The notes under the pieces were generated by a model. The model was not told the DNA's origin and made no database searches. It saw only the letters and a list, made by a program, of their open reading frames with translations. A DNA stretch of 64,000 nt, taken from positions 434,001-498,000 of the forward strand of contig NZ_MDJD01000034.1 of the NCBI RefSeq assembly GCF_001747085.1. Reading direction: 5' to 3'. Of the stretch, positions 9,369 through 17,671 are shown piece by piece; position 1 is the stretch's first letter, and each line of letters opens with the position of its first letter. A program made the translations under genes and the position numbers. The stretch is from Flavivirga aquatica (GTDB taxonomy: Bacteria > Bacteroidota > Bacteroidia > Flavobacteriales > Flavobacteriaceae).

Positions 9369-10109
9369 ATGATAAAAGACGTTAAAATTGCAGTTTTAGT
9401 TGATGGTGATAATATTCCTTCTAAGTATATTAAAGAAATGATGGAAGAGATTGCTAAGTATGGAACACCTACAATTAAAAGAATTTATGGAGATTGGACG
9501 AAGCCTCATTTATCTAAATGGAAAAATATATTGTTGGAACATGCGATAAGTCCCATACAACAATATGCTTATACCACAGGAAAAAATGCTACAGATTCTG
9601 CAATGATTATAGATGCTATGGATATTCTATATTCTGGTCATGTGGATGCTTTTTGTTTAGTTTCATCAGATAGTGATTTTACAAAACTAGCTACTCGTTT
9701 ACGAGAAGCTGGTAAACATGTTTATGGGATAGGAGAGAAGAAAACACCAGAGCCGTTTATTGTAGCTTGCGATAAGTTTATTTATTTAGAGATTTTAAAT
9801 AAAGATACAGAAAAGCAAGAGGATGGTACAAAAACTAAAAAGAAGAATTTATATAATATAACGCCTAAAGTAATACGTTTGCTTAAAAACTCTGTTGCAG
9901 ATGCTGCCGATGATGATGGTTGGGCTTTTCTTGGAGACGTTGGGTCTTTAATTATAAAAAAACAGCCAAATTTTGATTCGAGGAATTTTGGTTTCGATAA
10001 GTTAACTCCACTTTTTAAATCTCTAGACCATTTTGAAATGGAACAACGCGACCAAAGTAATGGACGATTTAAATTGATTTATGTTAGAAATATTTCAATA
10101 GCCAAGTAA
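9369..10109 (+). CDS. NYN-domain (LabA-like PIN) protein with C-terminal OST-HTH/LOTUS domain
   Basis: 246 residues. The N-terminal NYN nuclease-fold domain has the acidic residues of the PIN-like site: VDGDN (11-15), TDSAMIIDAM (75-84) and SSDSDF (99-104). The C-terminal 160-240 region (ITPKVIRLLKNSVADA, FDKLTPLFKSLDHFEME) fits OST-HTH/LOTUS, a winged-helix-like RNA-binding module. Proteins of this architecture are predicted RNases or RNA-binding factors; the bacterial role is unknown. Monocistronic. Only 21 bases after its stop begins a truncated copy of a Gfo/Idh gene on the other strand, so the 3' flank has been rearranged. Confidence 0.88.
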   Translation: MIKDVKIAVLVDGDNIPSKYIKEMMEEIAKYGTPTIKRIYGDWTKPHLSKWKNILLEHAISPIQQYAYTTGKNATDSAMIIDAMDILYSGHVDAFCLVSSDSDFTKLATRLREAGKHVYGIGEKKTPEPFIVACDKFIYLEILNKDTEKQEDGTKTKKKNLYNITPKVIRLLKNSVADAADDDGWAFLGDVGSLIIKKQPNFDSRNFGFDKLTPLFKSLDHFEMEQRDQSNGRFKLIYVRNISIAK

Positions 10110-10130
10110 AAAAAACTCAATAGCTATTAT

Positions 10131-10343
10131 TTATATTTCCCCTAAAATTTTATCCATAACCCAACTGGTATGTATAGCAGTTAAACTTGTTTAGGGGTAA
10201 GCATCTTTTTTACCTGTTAAATAATCTCGCATCTTTTGTAGATGATGAATTTGAATATGCTTTGGGTTTTCAATTGAGCAAGTTTCGTTTTTTGATTCAC
10301 TTTTTAAAATAATTGGATTATCATGGAATACAGAAAATTCTAA
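10131..10343 (-). pseudogene. Duplicated 3' end of the Gfo/Idh/MocA oxidoreductase gene
   Basis: About 213 bases match the 3' end of the intact gene at 12214-13188 in the same orientation. The last residues read the same, ending TAIHTSWVMDKILGEI then stop. Upstream codons carry an in-frame stop (where the intact protein has STG) and small differences, and homology ends abruptly at about 10343 against transposase-like sequence. It is a dead partial copy about 2.1 kb from its parent. Confidence 0.85.
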
Positions 10344-10354
10344 CGGCAAACACA

Positions 10355-10500
10355 TTAAACTTTCATTAGATTAAGTACCTCAATAAGGTAAAGATTGTCC
10401 CATCCAGCTTTGAGTCTCTTATTTTTAACCCAAATTTTACTTGATTTTTCATTTTTAATAGATTCAAAGCTATTTTGTTTAGTAAAGTTTAATGCTTTCT
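10355..10500 (-). pseudogene. ISAs1-type transposase C-terminal remnant
   Basis: Minus-strand translation gives IALNLLKMKNQVKFGLK, then after a frameshift RLKAGWDNLYLIEVLN and a stop at 10355. This pattern (ALNLL..., R-K-A-G-W-D-N-x-Y-L) is that of the C-terminus of ISAs1/IS4-like transposases. There is no complete ORF and no inverted repeat. It abuts the duplicated Gfo/Idh fragment. The stretch 10501-10687 may continue the remnant, but nothing definite can be read there. Confidence 0.6.
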
Positions 10501-10687
10501 ATGTAATGAGACAGTACGTTGCAAAACAAATTAAAACTAATCATTAATGGTTAAAAAAACCACATCAATTTAAAAAGTTTTTCTTTAAAAAATTAAAAAT
10601 GAGGGTTTTGTGTTTGGAATTCATGAATTTTCGCAATAAAATCATTAAAACTAATATTAATCCTTCCTTAGTGTAAGTGTTTTATTA

Positions 10688-10725
10688 TTTTTCTACAATG
10701 TTAGTTAACTAACATTGTAGAAAAA
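10688..10725. repeat. 38-bp perfect palindrome
   Basis: Each arm is 19 bases (left arm TTTTTCTACAATGTTAGTT), with no spacer and a centre at GTTAAC. T-tract first and A-tract last is the reverse of a terminator, so a Rho-independent terminator is unlikely. It lies between the IS remnants and the outer-membrane gene at 10866. It could be a dimeric protein-binding site or the joined ends of a lost element. Confidence 0.8.
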
Positions 10726-10865
10726 ATCTTATTATTTAATTTACACAATCAATAACTTATAAAACATAAAAAAATCAGTAAATGTACAATCTTGTATTTA
10801 ACCTTTGATTCGCATATTTATTAGTTTTCGATGTAAGATTCAGTTATTTTGAATATTATAAAACA

Positions 10866-11753
10866 ATGATCATGAAAAAAAATCACATTACAATCAAACA
10901 CAAATTATTAATAGCTTTAATTCTGTTCAGTTGCAATAATATGGTGTTTTCACAAGGCTTATTAGATGGATTTACAGCAGTAAAAGGAGACGTTTCTATA
11001 ACAGGCTCTTATACTTATAGTTATTTTAAGGCATTATATGCAGGGAAAAAGAAAAAAGAAAATATTGGTAAGTCAACCCAAAATATAGGAAGTATTTATG
11101 CAAAGTATGGTTTAACGTCAAGATTGTTGTTAGTAGGTAATCTGGCTTACATAAAAGCAGAACGACCAAAAAAATCACAAAAAGTATCAGGCTTACAAGA
11201 TTTTTCTGTAGCATTAAAATTTAACACTTATAAACATAATTTTAAACATAGTAATTTAAATATAATTACAGCATTAGGAGCAACTATTCCTGCTAGTGAT
11301 TATGAAGTAGATAAATTTATATCTATTGGAAATGGAGCTGCTTCTGCAAATTTTACAGCAGGGTTGCATTTTAAAACAAATTCAGGTGTTTTTGTAACAA
11401 TATTAGACACTTATAGTGTTAAAGGGGATGCTGATAATGATGGTGTAGGAGAAGATTATGATGTACCTAATACAAATTATATTGTAGGTAAATTTGGTTA
11501 TGCTAGTTCGTTAATTTATTTAGAAGGATGGATTGATTATACGAATTCTATTGATGGACCAGACTTAGGAAGTGAAGGTTATAGATCTGGTGGGTATTCT
11601 GAAAATGAAGTTGATTTTACTAGAATTGGAGTTACAGCATATAAAAATATCATTCCTAGCTTAGGAGTAAGTATAGGTTATAGTACAGTAATTGAAGGTC
11701 GTAATATGGCTGATTCAACTTCATTTTCAATTGGTTTAACGACCAATTTATAA
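10866..11753 (+). CDS. Outer-membrane beta-barrel protein (transporter-like)
   Basis: 295 residues. A signal peptide spans about 1-29, ending VFSQ. Start may be ATG at 10866 or, two codons later, ATG at 10872 (MKKN), which is the more typical signal-peptide start. The mature part consists of alternating aromatic/polar beta strands (SITGSYTYSYFK, LLLVGNLAYIKAE, IIPSLGVSIGYSTVIEG) ending in a strand, as in small outer-membrane barrels. A DADNDGVGED loop may bind calcium. No substrate can be named. The gene sits between two scar regions with IS remnants, so it may have been carried in by transposition; base composition does not visibly differ from neighbours. Confidence 0.8.
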   Translation: MIMKKNHITIKHKLLIALILFSCNNMVFSQGLLDGFTAVKGDVSITGSYTYSYFKALYAGKKKKENIGKSTQNIGSIYAKYGLTSRLLLVGNLAYIKAERPKKSQKVSGLQDFSVALKFNTYKHNFKHSNLNIITALGATIPASDYEVDKFISIGNGAASANFTAGLHFKTNSGVFVTILDTYSVKGDADNDGVGEDYDVPNTNYIVGKFGYASSLIYLEGWIDYTNSIDGPDLGSEGYRSGGYSENEVDFTRIGVTAYKNIIPSLGVSIGYSTVIEGRNMADSTSFSIGLTTNL

Positions 11754-11862
11754 GGCATAATATATTTTATCTATATTTTCAAATAGGGTTTGTGTATATC
11801 GCAAGCCTTATTTTTTGTTGATATCCCTACTATTTTCTGAACACTTTTTTAAAGACAATTTT

Positions 11863-11955
11863 TTAAGCTGCTAATTTGAGGTTTTGATAAAATTGATTTT
11901 CTATTTGTATAGGTGTTTTATATCCCAGTTTACCATCGACTCTAAATGCATGACA
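11863..11955 (-). pseudogene. IS3-family transposase (OrfB) C-terminal remnant
   Basis: A minus-strand frame reads HAFRVDGKLGYKTPIQIENQ and ends at a stop at 11863. LGYKTPxxxENQ is the conserved end of IS3/IS150-type integrase OrfB (usual form SLGYKTPxEFE). Only about 30 codons are recognisable; further upstream is not readable. The adjacent 11760-11860 and 11956-12066 hold no gene. Confidence 0.6.
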
Positions 11956-12066
11956 TGATCTTGATCAGATAGATTTTAATTGTACGGAGCCGTTTCAAAA
12001 GTCTGATCGTATTGATTCTTGATTAGATTTGGTATAATAAATAATTTCAGGCTTTTGACCGGGATA

Positions 12067-12207
12067 TTATACCAATTCTATCACAAAATGCAACACATAA
12101 TCTGTTTATTTAATATTTCTTCATTATAAAAAAACATTCTAAAACTTTGATTTTCATACTCTAAATTAAAAAAAAACTAATTCAAATTATTTATAGAATT
12201 GGTATAA
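12067..12207. repeat. 141-bp element with 15-bp terminal inverted repeats (MITE-like)
   Basis: TTATACCAATTCTAT at 12067-12081 is the exact inverse of ATAGAATTGGTATAA at 12193-12207. The interior is AT-rich and non-coding. A partial extra copy of the end, TTGGTATAAT at 12029-12038, lies just outside. No target-site duplication is evident. It lies directly after the 3' end of the Gfo/Idh gene. Confidence 0.55.
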
Positions 12208-12213
12208 AAATTT

Positions 12214-13188
12214 TTAGATTTCCCCTAAGATTTTATCCATAACCCAACTTGTATGAATGGCAGTTAAACCTGTTGAAGGATGAGATTTTTTTTTACCTGC
12301 TAAATAATCTCGTATATTCTCTACATGGTGAATTTGAATATGTTTAGGATTTTCAATAGTTAAAGTTTCATTTTTTGATTCACTTTTTAAAATAATAGGG
12401 TTTTCATGAAACACAGAAAATTCAATAGTCCCTTTGCTGCCATAAACTTTTACAACATCTTCACGGTTAGCACAACCAAAATTCCATGCGCCTGTTCCTG
12501 TTATTCCATTTTTATGCATCCAACTAGCCGTTATAGCATCTTTAGAGGTATAGAGGTTTTGTTGATTAAGACTAATACCTTGAGCATTTGTTATATCTCC
12601 TAGTAAATAAGTAAAAAGATCTAAACCATGACTTGCTAAATCATCAAAGTAACCTCCTGTAGCAACTTTTGAATCTGTACGCCAATTGTATTGTAACGAT
12701 TTATCTAAATTGCTGGTAGGCTTACTTAAAAACCAACTAATATGTCTAACATCTCCAATATATTTATTCGCTAACCAATCTTTTATTTTGTTAAACCTAG
12801 GCAGAGATCGTCTATAATATGCAACAAATAAGGGTATATTCTTTTTTTTAAATGTATTGGAAATACTTAAAGCATCATTATAATTTGGAGCTATAGGTTT
12901 TTCAATACAACAAATTTTACCTGCAGCTGCTACTTTTAAGGCATAATATTTATGAGTATCTGGAGGTGTTGCTATGTATACAGCATCAATAGTATTATCA
13001 TTAATTAAAGCATCGGCATTTGTATAAATAGTTTTAATATTATGGCGTTTAGCATAATCTTTAAGTTTATCAATGTCACGACGCATTACTGCTGCAATAT
13101 TAAAACCGTTTGTTAATTTATATGCAGGACCACTTTTAACTTCTGTTACATTACCGCAGCCAATAATTCCCCAATTTATAATTTTCAT
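12214..13188 (-). CDS. Gfo/Idh/MocA family NAD(P)-dependent oxidoreductase
   Basis: 324 residues. N-terminal Rossmann fold begins NWGIIGCGNVTEVKSGPA (glycine motif at about 8-13), followed by YIATPPDTH (about 71-79) and the family catalytic block EKPIAPN (about 96-102, Lys97). The C-terminal Gfo/Idh substrate domain has GGYFDDLASHGLDLFTYLLG with the His of the active site. These enzymes oxidise or reduce sugars and inositols; 1,5-anhydrofructose-reductase-like or inositol-type substrates are possible but not decidable. It lies downstream of yebC but is separated from it by a terminator. Its last 210 bases are duplicated at 10131-10343. Confidence 0.9.
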   Translation of the reverse strand: MKIINWGIIGCGNVTEVKSGPAYKLTNGFNIAAVMRRDIDKLKDYAKRHNIKTIYTNADALINDNTIDAVYIATPPDTHKYYALKVAAAGKICCIEKPIAPNYNDALSISNTFKKKNIPLFVAYYRRSLPRFNKIKDWLANKYIGDVRHISWFLSKPTSNLDKSLQYNWRTDSKVATGGYFDDLASHGLDLFTYLLGDITNAQGISLNQQNLYTSKDAITASWMHKNGITGTGAWNFGCANREDVVKVYGSKGTIEFSVFHENPIILKSESKNETLTIENPKHIQIHHVENIRDYLAGKKKSHPSTGLTAIHTSWVMDKILGEI

Positions 13189-13220
13189 AAAGCTTTGGTT
13201 CTAGAATAAATTTAAGGTTA

Positions 13221-13250
13221 AATTAAAAAGAGAGCTTTAAAAGCTCTCTT
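13221..13250 (-). terminator. Terminator after yebC
   Basis: On the minus strand the stem AAGAGAGCTT/AAGCTCTCTT is followed by TTTTAATTT. It lies 12 bases after the yebC stop. Confidence 0.85.
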
Positions 13251-13262
13251 AGTATTATATTA

Positions 13263-13979
13263 TTATGTTGTTTCTTGCATGGTGTGGTAAACATTTTGGA
13301 CGTCGTCGTCTTCTTCAATTTTTTCCAAAAGCTTTTCTACATCAGCAACCTGTTCTGGTGTTAATGGCTTTGTTACTTGAGGTATACGCTCAAATCCAGA
13401 AGATAAAATTTCTATTTCTCTAGATTCTAATTCGGCTTGTATGGCTCCAAAACTTTCAAACGGCGCATATATTAAAATACCATCTTCGTCTGCAAAGACT
13501 TCTTCGGCACCAAAATCAATAAATTCTAATTCTAACTCTTCAGGATCTAGGCCTTCTGCATTAATTCTAAAATTACATGTATGGTCGAACATAAAAACAA
13601 CAGATCCAGAAGTACCTAAACTACCATCACATTTATTAAAATAGCTACGTACATTGGCAACAGTACGCGTATTATTATCTGTAGCAGTTTCTACTAAAAC
13701 GGCAATACCGTGTGGTGCATAACCTTCAAAAATAACTTCTTTATAATCGCCTTGACCTTTTTCACTTGCTTTTTTTATGGCACGTTCTACATTGTCCTTA
13801 GGCATGTTTACAGACTTCGCATTTTGTATAACAGCTCTTAAACGCGAGTTACTTGCTGGGTCTGGTCCACCTTCTTTTACAGCCATGACAATATCTTTAC
13901 CTATACGAGTAAAGGCTTTACTCATAGCAGACCAACGTTTCATTTTTCTTGCTTTTCTAAATTCAAAAGCTCTTCCCAT
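13263..13979 (-). CDS. yebC: YebC/PmpR family protein (TACO1-like translation/regulatory factor)
   Basis: 238 residues, the standard length. It has the family start GRAFEFRKARKMKRWSAMSKAF (here with an Arg-Lys rich first helix), GGPDPASNSRLRAVIQNAK, MPKDNVERAIKKA and FEGYAPHGIAVLVE, all diagnostic. Domain 1 is helical and basic, domains 2 and 3 are ferredoxin-like, with an acidic C-terminus. Members bind DNA in some species and act on stalled ribosomes or translation of specific proteins in others. Monocistronic, with its own terminator. Confidence 0.95.
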   Translation of the reverse strand: MGRAFEFRKARKMKRWSAMSKAFTRIGKDIVMAVKEGGPDPASNSRLRAVIQNAKSVNMPKDNVERAIKKASEKGQGDYKEVIFEGYAPHGIAVLVETATDNNTRTVANVRSYFNKCDGSLGTSGSVVFMFDHTCNFRINAEGLDPEELELEFIDFGAEEVFADEDGILIYAPFESFGAIQAELESREIEILSSGFERIPQVTKPLTPEQVADVEKLLEKIEEDDDVQNVYHTMQETT

Positions 13980-14074
13980 AATACTGATATTTAATTTGTC
14001 ATTCCCTCGAAGGAGGAAATTTATATTATTTTTTTTAACCTCACAAAGTTAAAAACCTAGATGCCAAAAACAAA

Positions 14075-14368
14075 TTATTCTTCATCTGGTTCAACAATAT
14101 CTTCAATGGCTTGTGCTAATTTAAAATCTTTATTTGTAACGCCATTAGCATCATGGGTAGATAATGATATTGTGAGTATGTTGTATGTGTTTGACCAATC
14201 TGGGTGATGATTTAAAGCTTCACATTCGAATGCTATTCTACTCATTGCACTAAAGCAATCTTTAAAATTTTCAAATTCAAATTCTCCATGAATGGCATTG
14301 TCATAATAATCCCAATCTGGAAATTGTAATAATTTTTTTTCTATATCTTGATCTGATAATTTACTCAT
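14075..14368 (-). CDS. 4a-hydroxytetrahydrobiopterin dehydratase (pterin-4a-carbinolamine dehydratase)
   Basis: 97 residues, standard family size. The active-site signature ALNHHPDWSNTYN (51-63, catalytic His54 and His55) and ISLSTHDANGVTNKD (67-81) are complete. The enzyme dehydrates 4a-hydroxytetrahydrobiopterin, recycling the cofactor of aromatic amino acid hydroxylases such as phenylalanine hydroxylase; no such hydroxylase is in the window. An acidic tail ends the protein. It is 65 bases from the sugar-nucleotide reductase gene upstream and probably independently transcribed. Confidence 0.93.
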   Translation of the reverse strand: MSKLSDQDIEKKLLQFPDWDYYDNAIHGEFEFENFKDCFSAMSRIAFECEALNHHPDWSNTYNILTISLSTHDANGVTNKDFKLAQAIEDIVEPDEE

Positions 14369-14433
14369 AATTAAAAATGTTTTTATTGAATAGTATATAG
14401 AACTAATGTAATCATTTTAAGATTTAAATTCAA

Positions 14434-15273
14434 TTATATTTCTAAATCGGTTAATATTTCTTTACTTGAAGATTGTAAATTTTTTGGAAGCAAATTATGT
14501 TTTGGTAATACGGCTAAATACCTATCATCATTAGTGGTATAAACATTTTTATAAATAGCTTTGATTTTAAGGTTAAGAGAATCAATAATTTCTTTAATAA
14601 AATCATCATGGTGAACTAAATCACTACTACCTAAGTGAAAAATACCAGATTTATCTCTATTTATAATATAATGAATTTGTTGGGTTAGCTTTGAGCTTGT
14701 TGTAACATTCATTATTAAATTAGGAAACACTTCTATAGGTTGTTTATCTCTAACATATTGAAGAATCTCCTGCATTCTTGGAGACTGAGCTCCAAAAACC
14801 ATAGGTAACCTTAAAATAGCTACTTGTTTTTTAGGTAAGCGCAATAGCATATTTTCAATTTTAATCTTAAAATGACCATAAATACTATTACTTAATGTTT
14901 TATCTTGTTCGTAACTAGGGTATTTACTATATGCGTCAAAAACATTGGCAGAGGATAAAAATATGCACTTTATTTTTTTTGAAATCATATATTCTGCTAG
15001 ATGTTGGTGTGCTATTAATTGTGCAGAAAAATCACCTCTAAGAGTCGAAATAACAATTGTAGGTTTTACAACTTCAAGAATTTCATAAATATCATCTTCT
15101 TCAATATTATATTGAAAAAAATGATTATTTTTTTCATGTAGAATATTAGGTGCGTTATATGTTCCGAAAGTTTTAAAATAGGAGCAGAGTTCTTTATAGA
15201 CAGCTCCTCCTAAAAAACCGCTAGCTCCTAATATCAAAATTTTATGCTTACTTTCTTTCGTCTTCTCCTTCAT
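14434..15273 (-). CDS. NAD-dependent sugar-nucleotide reductase/epimerase (RmlD-like SDR)
   Basis: 279 residues from ATG at 15273, which leaves 16 bases after the gcvT stop. A longer frame to 15318 overlaps gcvT and lacks family sequence. Extended SDR fold: NAD-binding ILGASGFLGG (14-23), and a catalytic Tyr-x3-Lys in SIYGHFKIK. It resembles dTDP-4-dehydrorhamnose reductase (RmlD) in length and in the PMVFGAQSPRM segment. Beside gcvT rather than sugar genes, so the substrate is not indicated by context. Probably co-transcribed with gcvT. Confidence 0.78.
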   Translation of the reverse strand: MKEKTKESKHKILILGASGFLGGAVYKELCSYFKTFGTYNAPNILHEKNNHFFQYNIEEDDIYEILEVVKPTIVISTLRGDFSAQLIAHQHLAEYMISKKIKCIFLSSANVFDAYSKYPSYEQDKTLSNSIYGHFKIKIENMLLRLPKKQVAILRLPMVFGAQSPRMQEILQYVRDKQPIEVFPNLIMNVTTSSKLTQQIHYIINRDKSGIFHLGSSDLVHHDDFIKEIIDSLNLKIKAIYKNVYTTNDDRYLAVLPKHNLLPKNLQSSSKEILTDLEI

Positions 15274-15289
15274 TTTGACAAAATATATT

Positions 15290-16372
15290 TTATCCTTTAT
15301 AAAAAGGGAGCTTAACAATTGTCGCTGGAACTGCTTTTTTACGAATTTGAATTTGGATTTTACTATTTACATCAGAGAATACTGTAGGGACATAACCTAA
15401 ACCAATACCTTTACCTAATGAAGGGGACATTGTTCCTGAGGTTACTATACCAATCTTTTTTCCAGAACTGTCTACAATATCATAGCCTTGGCGTGGAATA
15501 CCTCTCTCATCCAATTCAAAAGCAATTAATTTACGGTTAGTACCATGTTCTTTTTCTGCTTTAAGTGCTTTATAATTTGTAAAATCTTTATTAAATTTTG
15601 TAACCCAACCTAACCCAGCTTCAATAGGGGATGTGGTATCATCAATATCGTTTCCATATAGACAATAGCCCATTTCTAAACGTAATGTATCTCTAGCGGC
15701 TAAGCCTACAGGTTTAATTCCAAAACTAGCTCCCGCATCTAAAACTTTATCCCAGATTTGTTTAACCTCGTTATTTTTACAATATATTTCAAATCCACCG
15801 CTACCTGTGTAGCCAGTTGCTGAAATAATTACATGTTCAATACCTGCAAAATCTCCTACTATAAAATTATAAAACTTGATAGCAGATAAATCATGGCTTG
15901 TTAAGCTTTGCATAGCTTCAATAGACTTAGGACCTTGAATAGCTAGTAAAGAATAGTCTTCGCTTAAGTCTCGCATATTAGCCCCAATATTGTTTTTAGA
16001 TTGAATCCAATTCCAATCTTTTTCAATATTACTAGCGTTTACTACTAATAAATACGTTTCTTCTTTTATTTTGTATATAATCAAATCATCAACAATACCT
16101 CCATCATCATTAGGTAAACAGCTATATTGTGCTTTTCCAATGGTAAGTTTTGAAGCATCATTACTTGATACTTTCTGTATGAGTTCTAGAGCATATTCTC
16201 CTTCAATTAAAAATTCCCCCATATGAGAGACATCAAATACACCAACAGCATTTCTAACAGTTTCATGTTCTATATTAATACCTTCATACTGAACAGGCAT
16301 ATTATAGCCAGCGAACGGTACCATTTTAGCACCCAGAGATTCATGAGTTTGGGTTAAGGCAGTGTTTTTCAT
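15290..16372 (-). CDS. gcvT: Glycine cleavage system aminomethyltransferase (T protein)
   Basis: 360 residues, normal GcvT length. It transfers the aminomethyl carbon from lipoylated H protein to tetrahydrofolate, releasing ammonia. Typical blocks are seen: MVPFAGYNMPVQYEG (17-31), VGVFDVSHMGEF (about 43-54), ARDTLRLEMGYCLYGND, and the C-terminal GTMSPSLGKGIGLGYVP. The other glycine-cleavage genes (gcvP, gcvH) are not adjacent, which is common in Flavobacteriaceae. First gene of a two-gene unit with the SDR gene. No glycine riboswitch is visible in the short upstream gap. Confidence 0.95.
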   Translation of the reverse strand: MKNTALTQTHESLGAKMVPFAGYNMPVQYEGINIEHETVRNAVGVFDVSHMGEFLIEGEYALELIQKVSSNDASKLTIGKAQYSCLPNDDGGIVDDLIIYKIKEETYLLVVNASNIEKDWNWIQSKNNIGANMRDLSEDYSLLAIQGPKSIEAMQSLTSHDLSAIKFYNFIVGDFAGIEHVIISATGYTGSGGFEIYCKNNEVKQIWDKVLDAGASFGIKPVGLAARDTLRLEMGYCLYGNDIDDTTSPIEAGLGWVTKFNKDFTNYKALKAEKEHGTNRKLIAFELDERGIPRQGYDIVDSSGKKIGIVTSGTMSPSLGKGIGLGYVPTVFSDVNSKIQIQIRKKAVPATIVKLPFYKG

Positions 16373-16492
16373 TTATGTTTAGTTAAAATAATTTACGATG
16401 TAAATGTATTGAAAAAAAATATAAATGAGTTTTTATGAAAAGTTAAAGATTGGTGAAGATATATTACGAGTAATTTATAAATAAAAAATTAT

Positions 16493-16534
16493 TTAAAGCA
16501 TAATCAAAAAGGAGCCTTTTTGATTATGCTTTAA
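16493..16534 (-). terminator. Strong terminator after the T9SS cargo gene
   Basis: Two arms of 18-20 bases pair perfectly (left arm begins AAAGCATAATCAAAAAGG) around AG. On the minus strand it is followed by AT-rich sequence with a T-run, 13 bases after the gene's stop codon. Confidence 0.8.
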
Positions 16535-16547
16535 GATTATAGAGTAG

Positions 16548-17258
16548 TTATTTTTTTACGAATTTTGCCATTCCTTTATCAGTAACTAAAAAGTAAATAC
16601 CATTTGTTAAATCTGAAATATTTAATTTACCTTCAGCTTTCACTTCTTTTACAATATTACCTAATATATTAACTATTTTATATGTATCTGTTGTTATAGA
16701 ACTATTAATAGTAATGATACCTGACGAGGGATTAGGGAAAATTGAAATAATAGTATTTTTATTAAAATCATTGATTTCTAAAGGAGTATCAGTAATAATT
16801 ATTTCTGCGATGTTTGATTCTAGATTTGGTCCAAACCTTCTTACTAATAAATCATATGATTGACCAATATCTCCAGAAACTAATGGATTAGGTGATGCGT
16901 TAGTCCCTCCATCACCAGGTAAAGAAGCAACTTGCCAAGTACGAGTTACAGCGCCACCAACACTTCCAGGACTTTCTATAGCATCATCTTTTTTAAGTGT
17001 TATATTTTTTCTTCTAGCAGGGTTTTTTTTATCTAAAGAAGAATCATTAAAAACAGAAAGGTATATATCTCCATCATTTGGAGCGTCAGTATGCACTACA
17101 GTTATCGATTTTGGTGTGTTCCCTTCATAAAATACACCATTTAGATCTATGTGATTAACGTCATTAAGTGTTATGGTTATGGACGGGGTTTGAGCATGTA
17201 TTTCTAATCCTAGAAGAGTAATAAGTAAACATAATGTTTTGCGTAATTGATTTTTCAT
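16548..17258 (-). CDS. Secreted protein with T9SS type A sorting domain
   Basis: 236 residues. Signal peptide at 1-22 (ends IHAQ). The central region (about 25-150) has repeated beta-type segments with no recognised domain. The C-terminal ~75 residues form a type A sorting domain: IFPNPSSGIITINS, KIVNILGNIVKEV, LNISDLTNGIYFLVTDKG, KFVKK. Such proteins cross the outer membrane through the type IX system and are usually attached to the surface or released. The cargo part is short for an enzyme. Transcribed alone. Confidence 0.88.
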   Translation of the reverse strand: MKNQLRKTLCLLITLLGLEIHAQTPSITITLNDVNHIDLNGVFYEGNTPKSITVVHTDAPNDGDIYLSVFNDSSLDKKNPARRKNITLKKDDAIESPGSVGGAVTRTWQVASLPGDGGTNASPNPLVSGDIGQSYDLLVRRFGPNLESNIAEIIITDTPLEINDFNKNTIISIFPNPSSGIITINSSITTDTYKIVNILGNIVKEVKAEGKLNISDLTNGIYFLVTDKGMAKFVKK

Positions 17259-17671
17259 AATTAATTATAATTTAGAGAGTTAAACATCTAAGTATAAAAT
17301 TATATGAAAGAAAGCAAGGTTTGTAGTTGTCAGTTATTTTTTTGAAGTTATGGGTATAATCCTCAATTAATTTTTAATAATATAAAAAGCTGAAGCGGCA
17401 TTGATTCATTTTACGAACCTTGAAATAACATAAAAGAAGCTATTTAATTATGATTTTCTATATTTCATATAGCTAAACATTATTTTTCAATAAAAAAAGA
17501 GCAAAGAGATATTAAACTCATCTTGACTTTTTCTATTTCCTAAAAAATGTCCAAAATTGAACCACATTTCCAGTTATCTTCTCATGCGTAACGATGCTAT
17601 TCTTTTTAAAAATAACTTTATCTGAACAAATTTTGATTCATTTTCGGTTAAAAATAAAAAGTAAAGGAGTT
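17259..17671. other. Gene-free stretch between T9SS cargo gene and DUF922-like gene
   Basis: 413 bases. No ORF, repeat or RNA gene could be supported. It lies upstream of the cargo gene and downstream of the DUF922-like gene (both minus), so it should hold the cargo promoter, but no clear TAnnTTTG box was found. Confidence 0.5.

Noticed and set aside
10688-10725. Palindrome as a transcription terminator
   Set aside because: The tract order is T then A, with no T-run after the stem on either strand.
15274-15318. Longer start of the SDR gene overlapping gcvT
   Set aside because: ATG at 15273 leaves a normal 16-base gap and begins just before the Rossmann motif.
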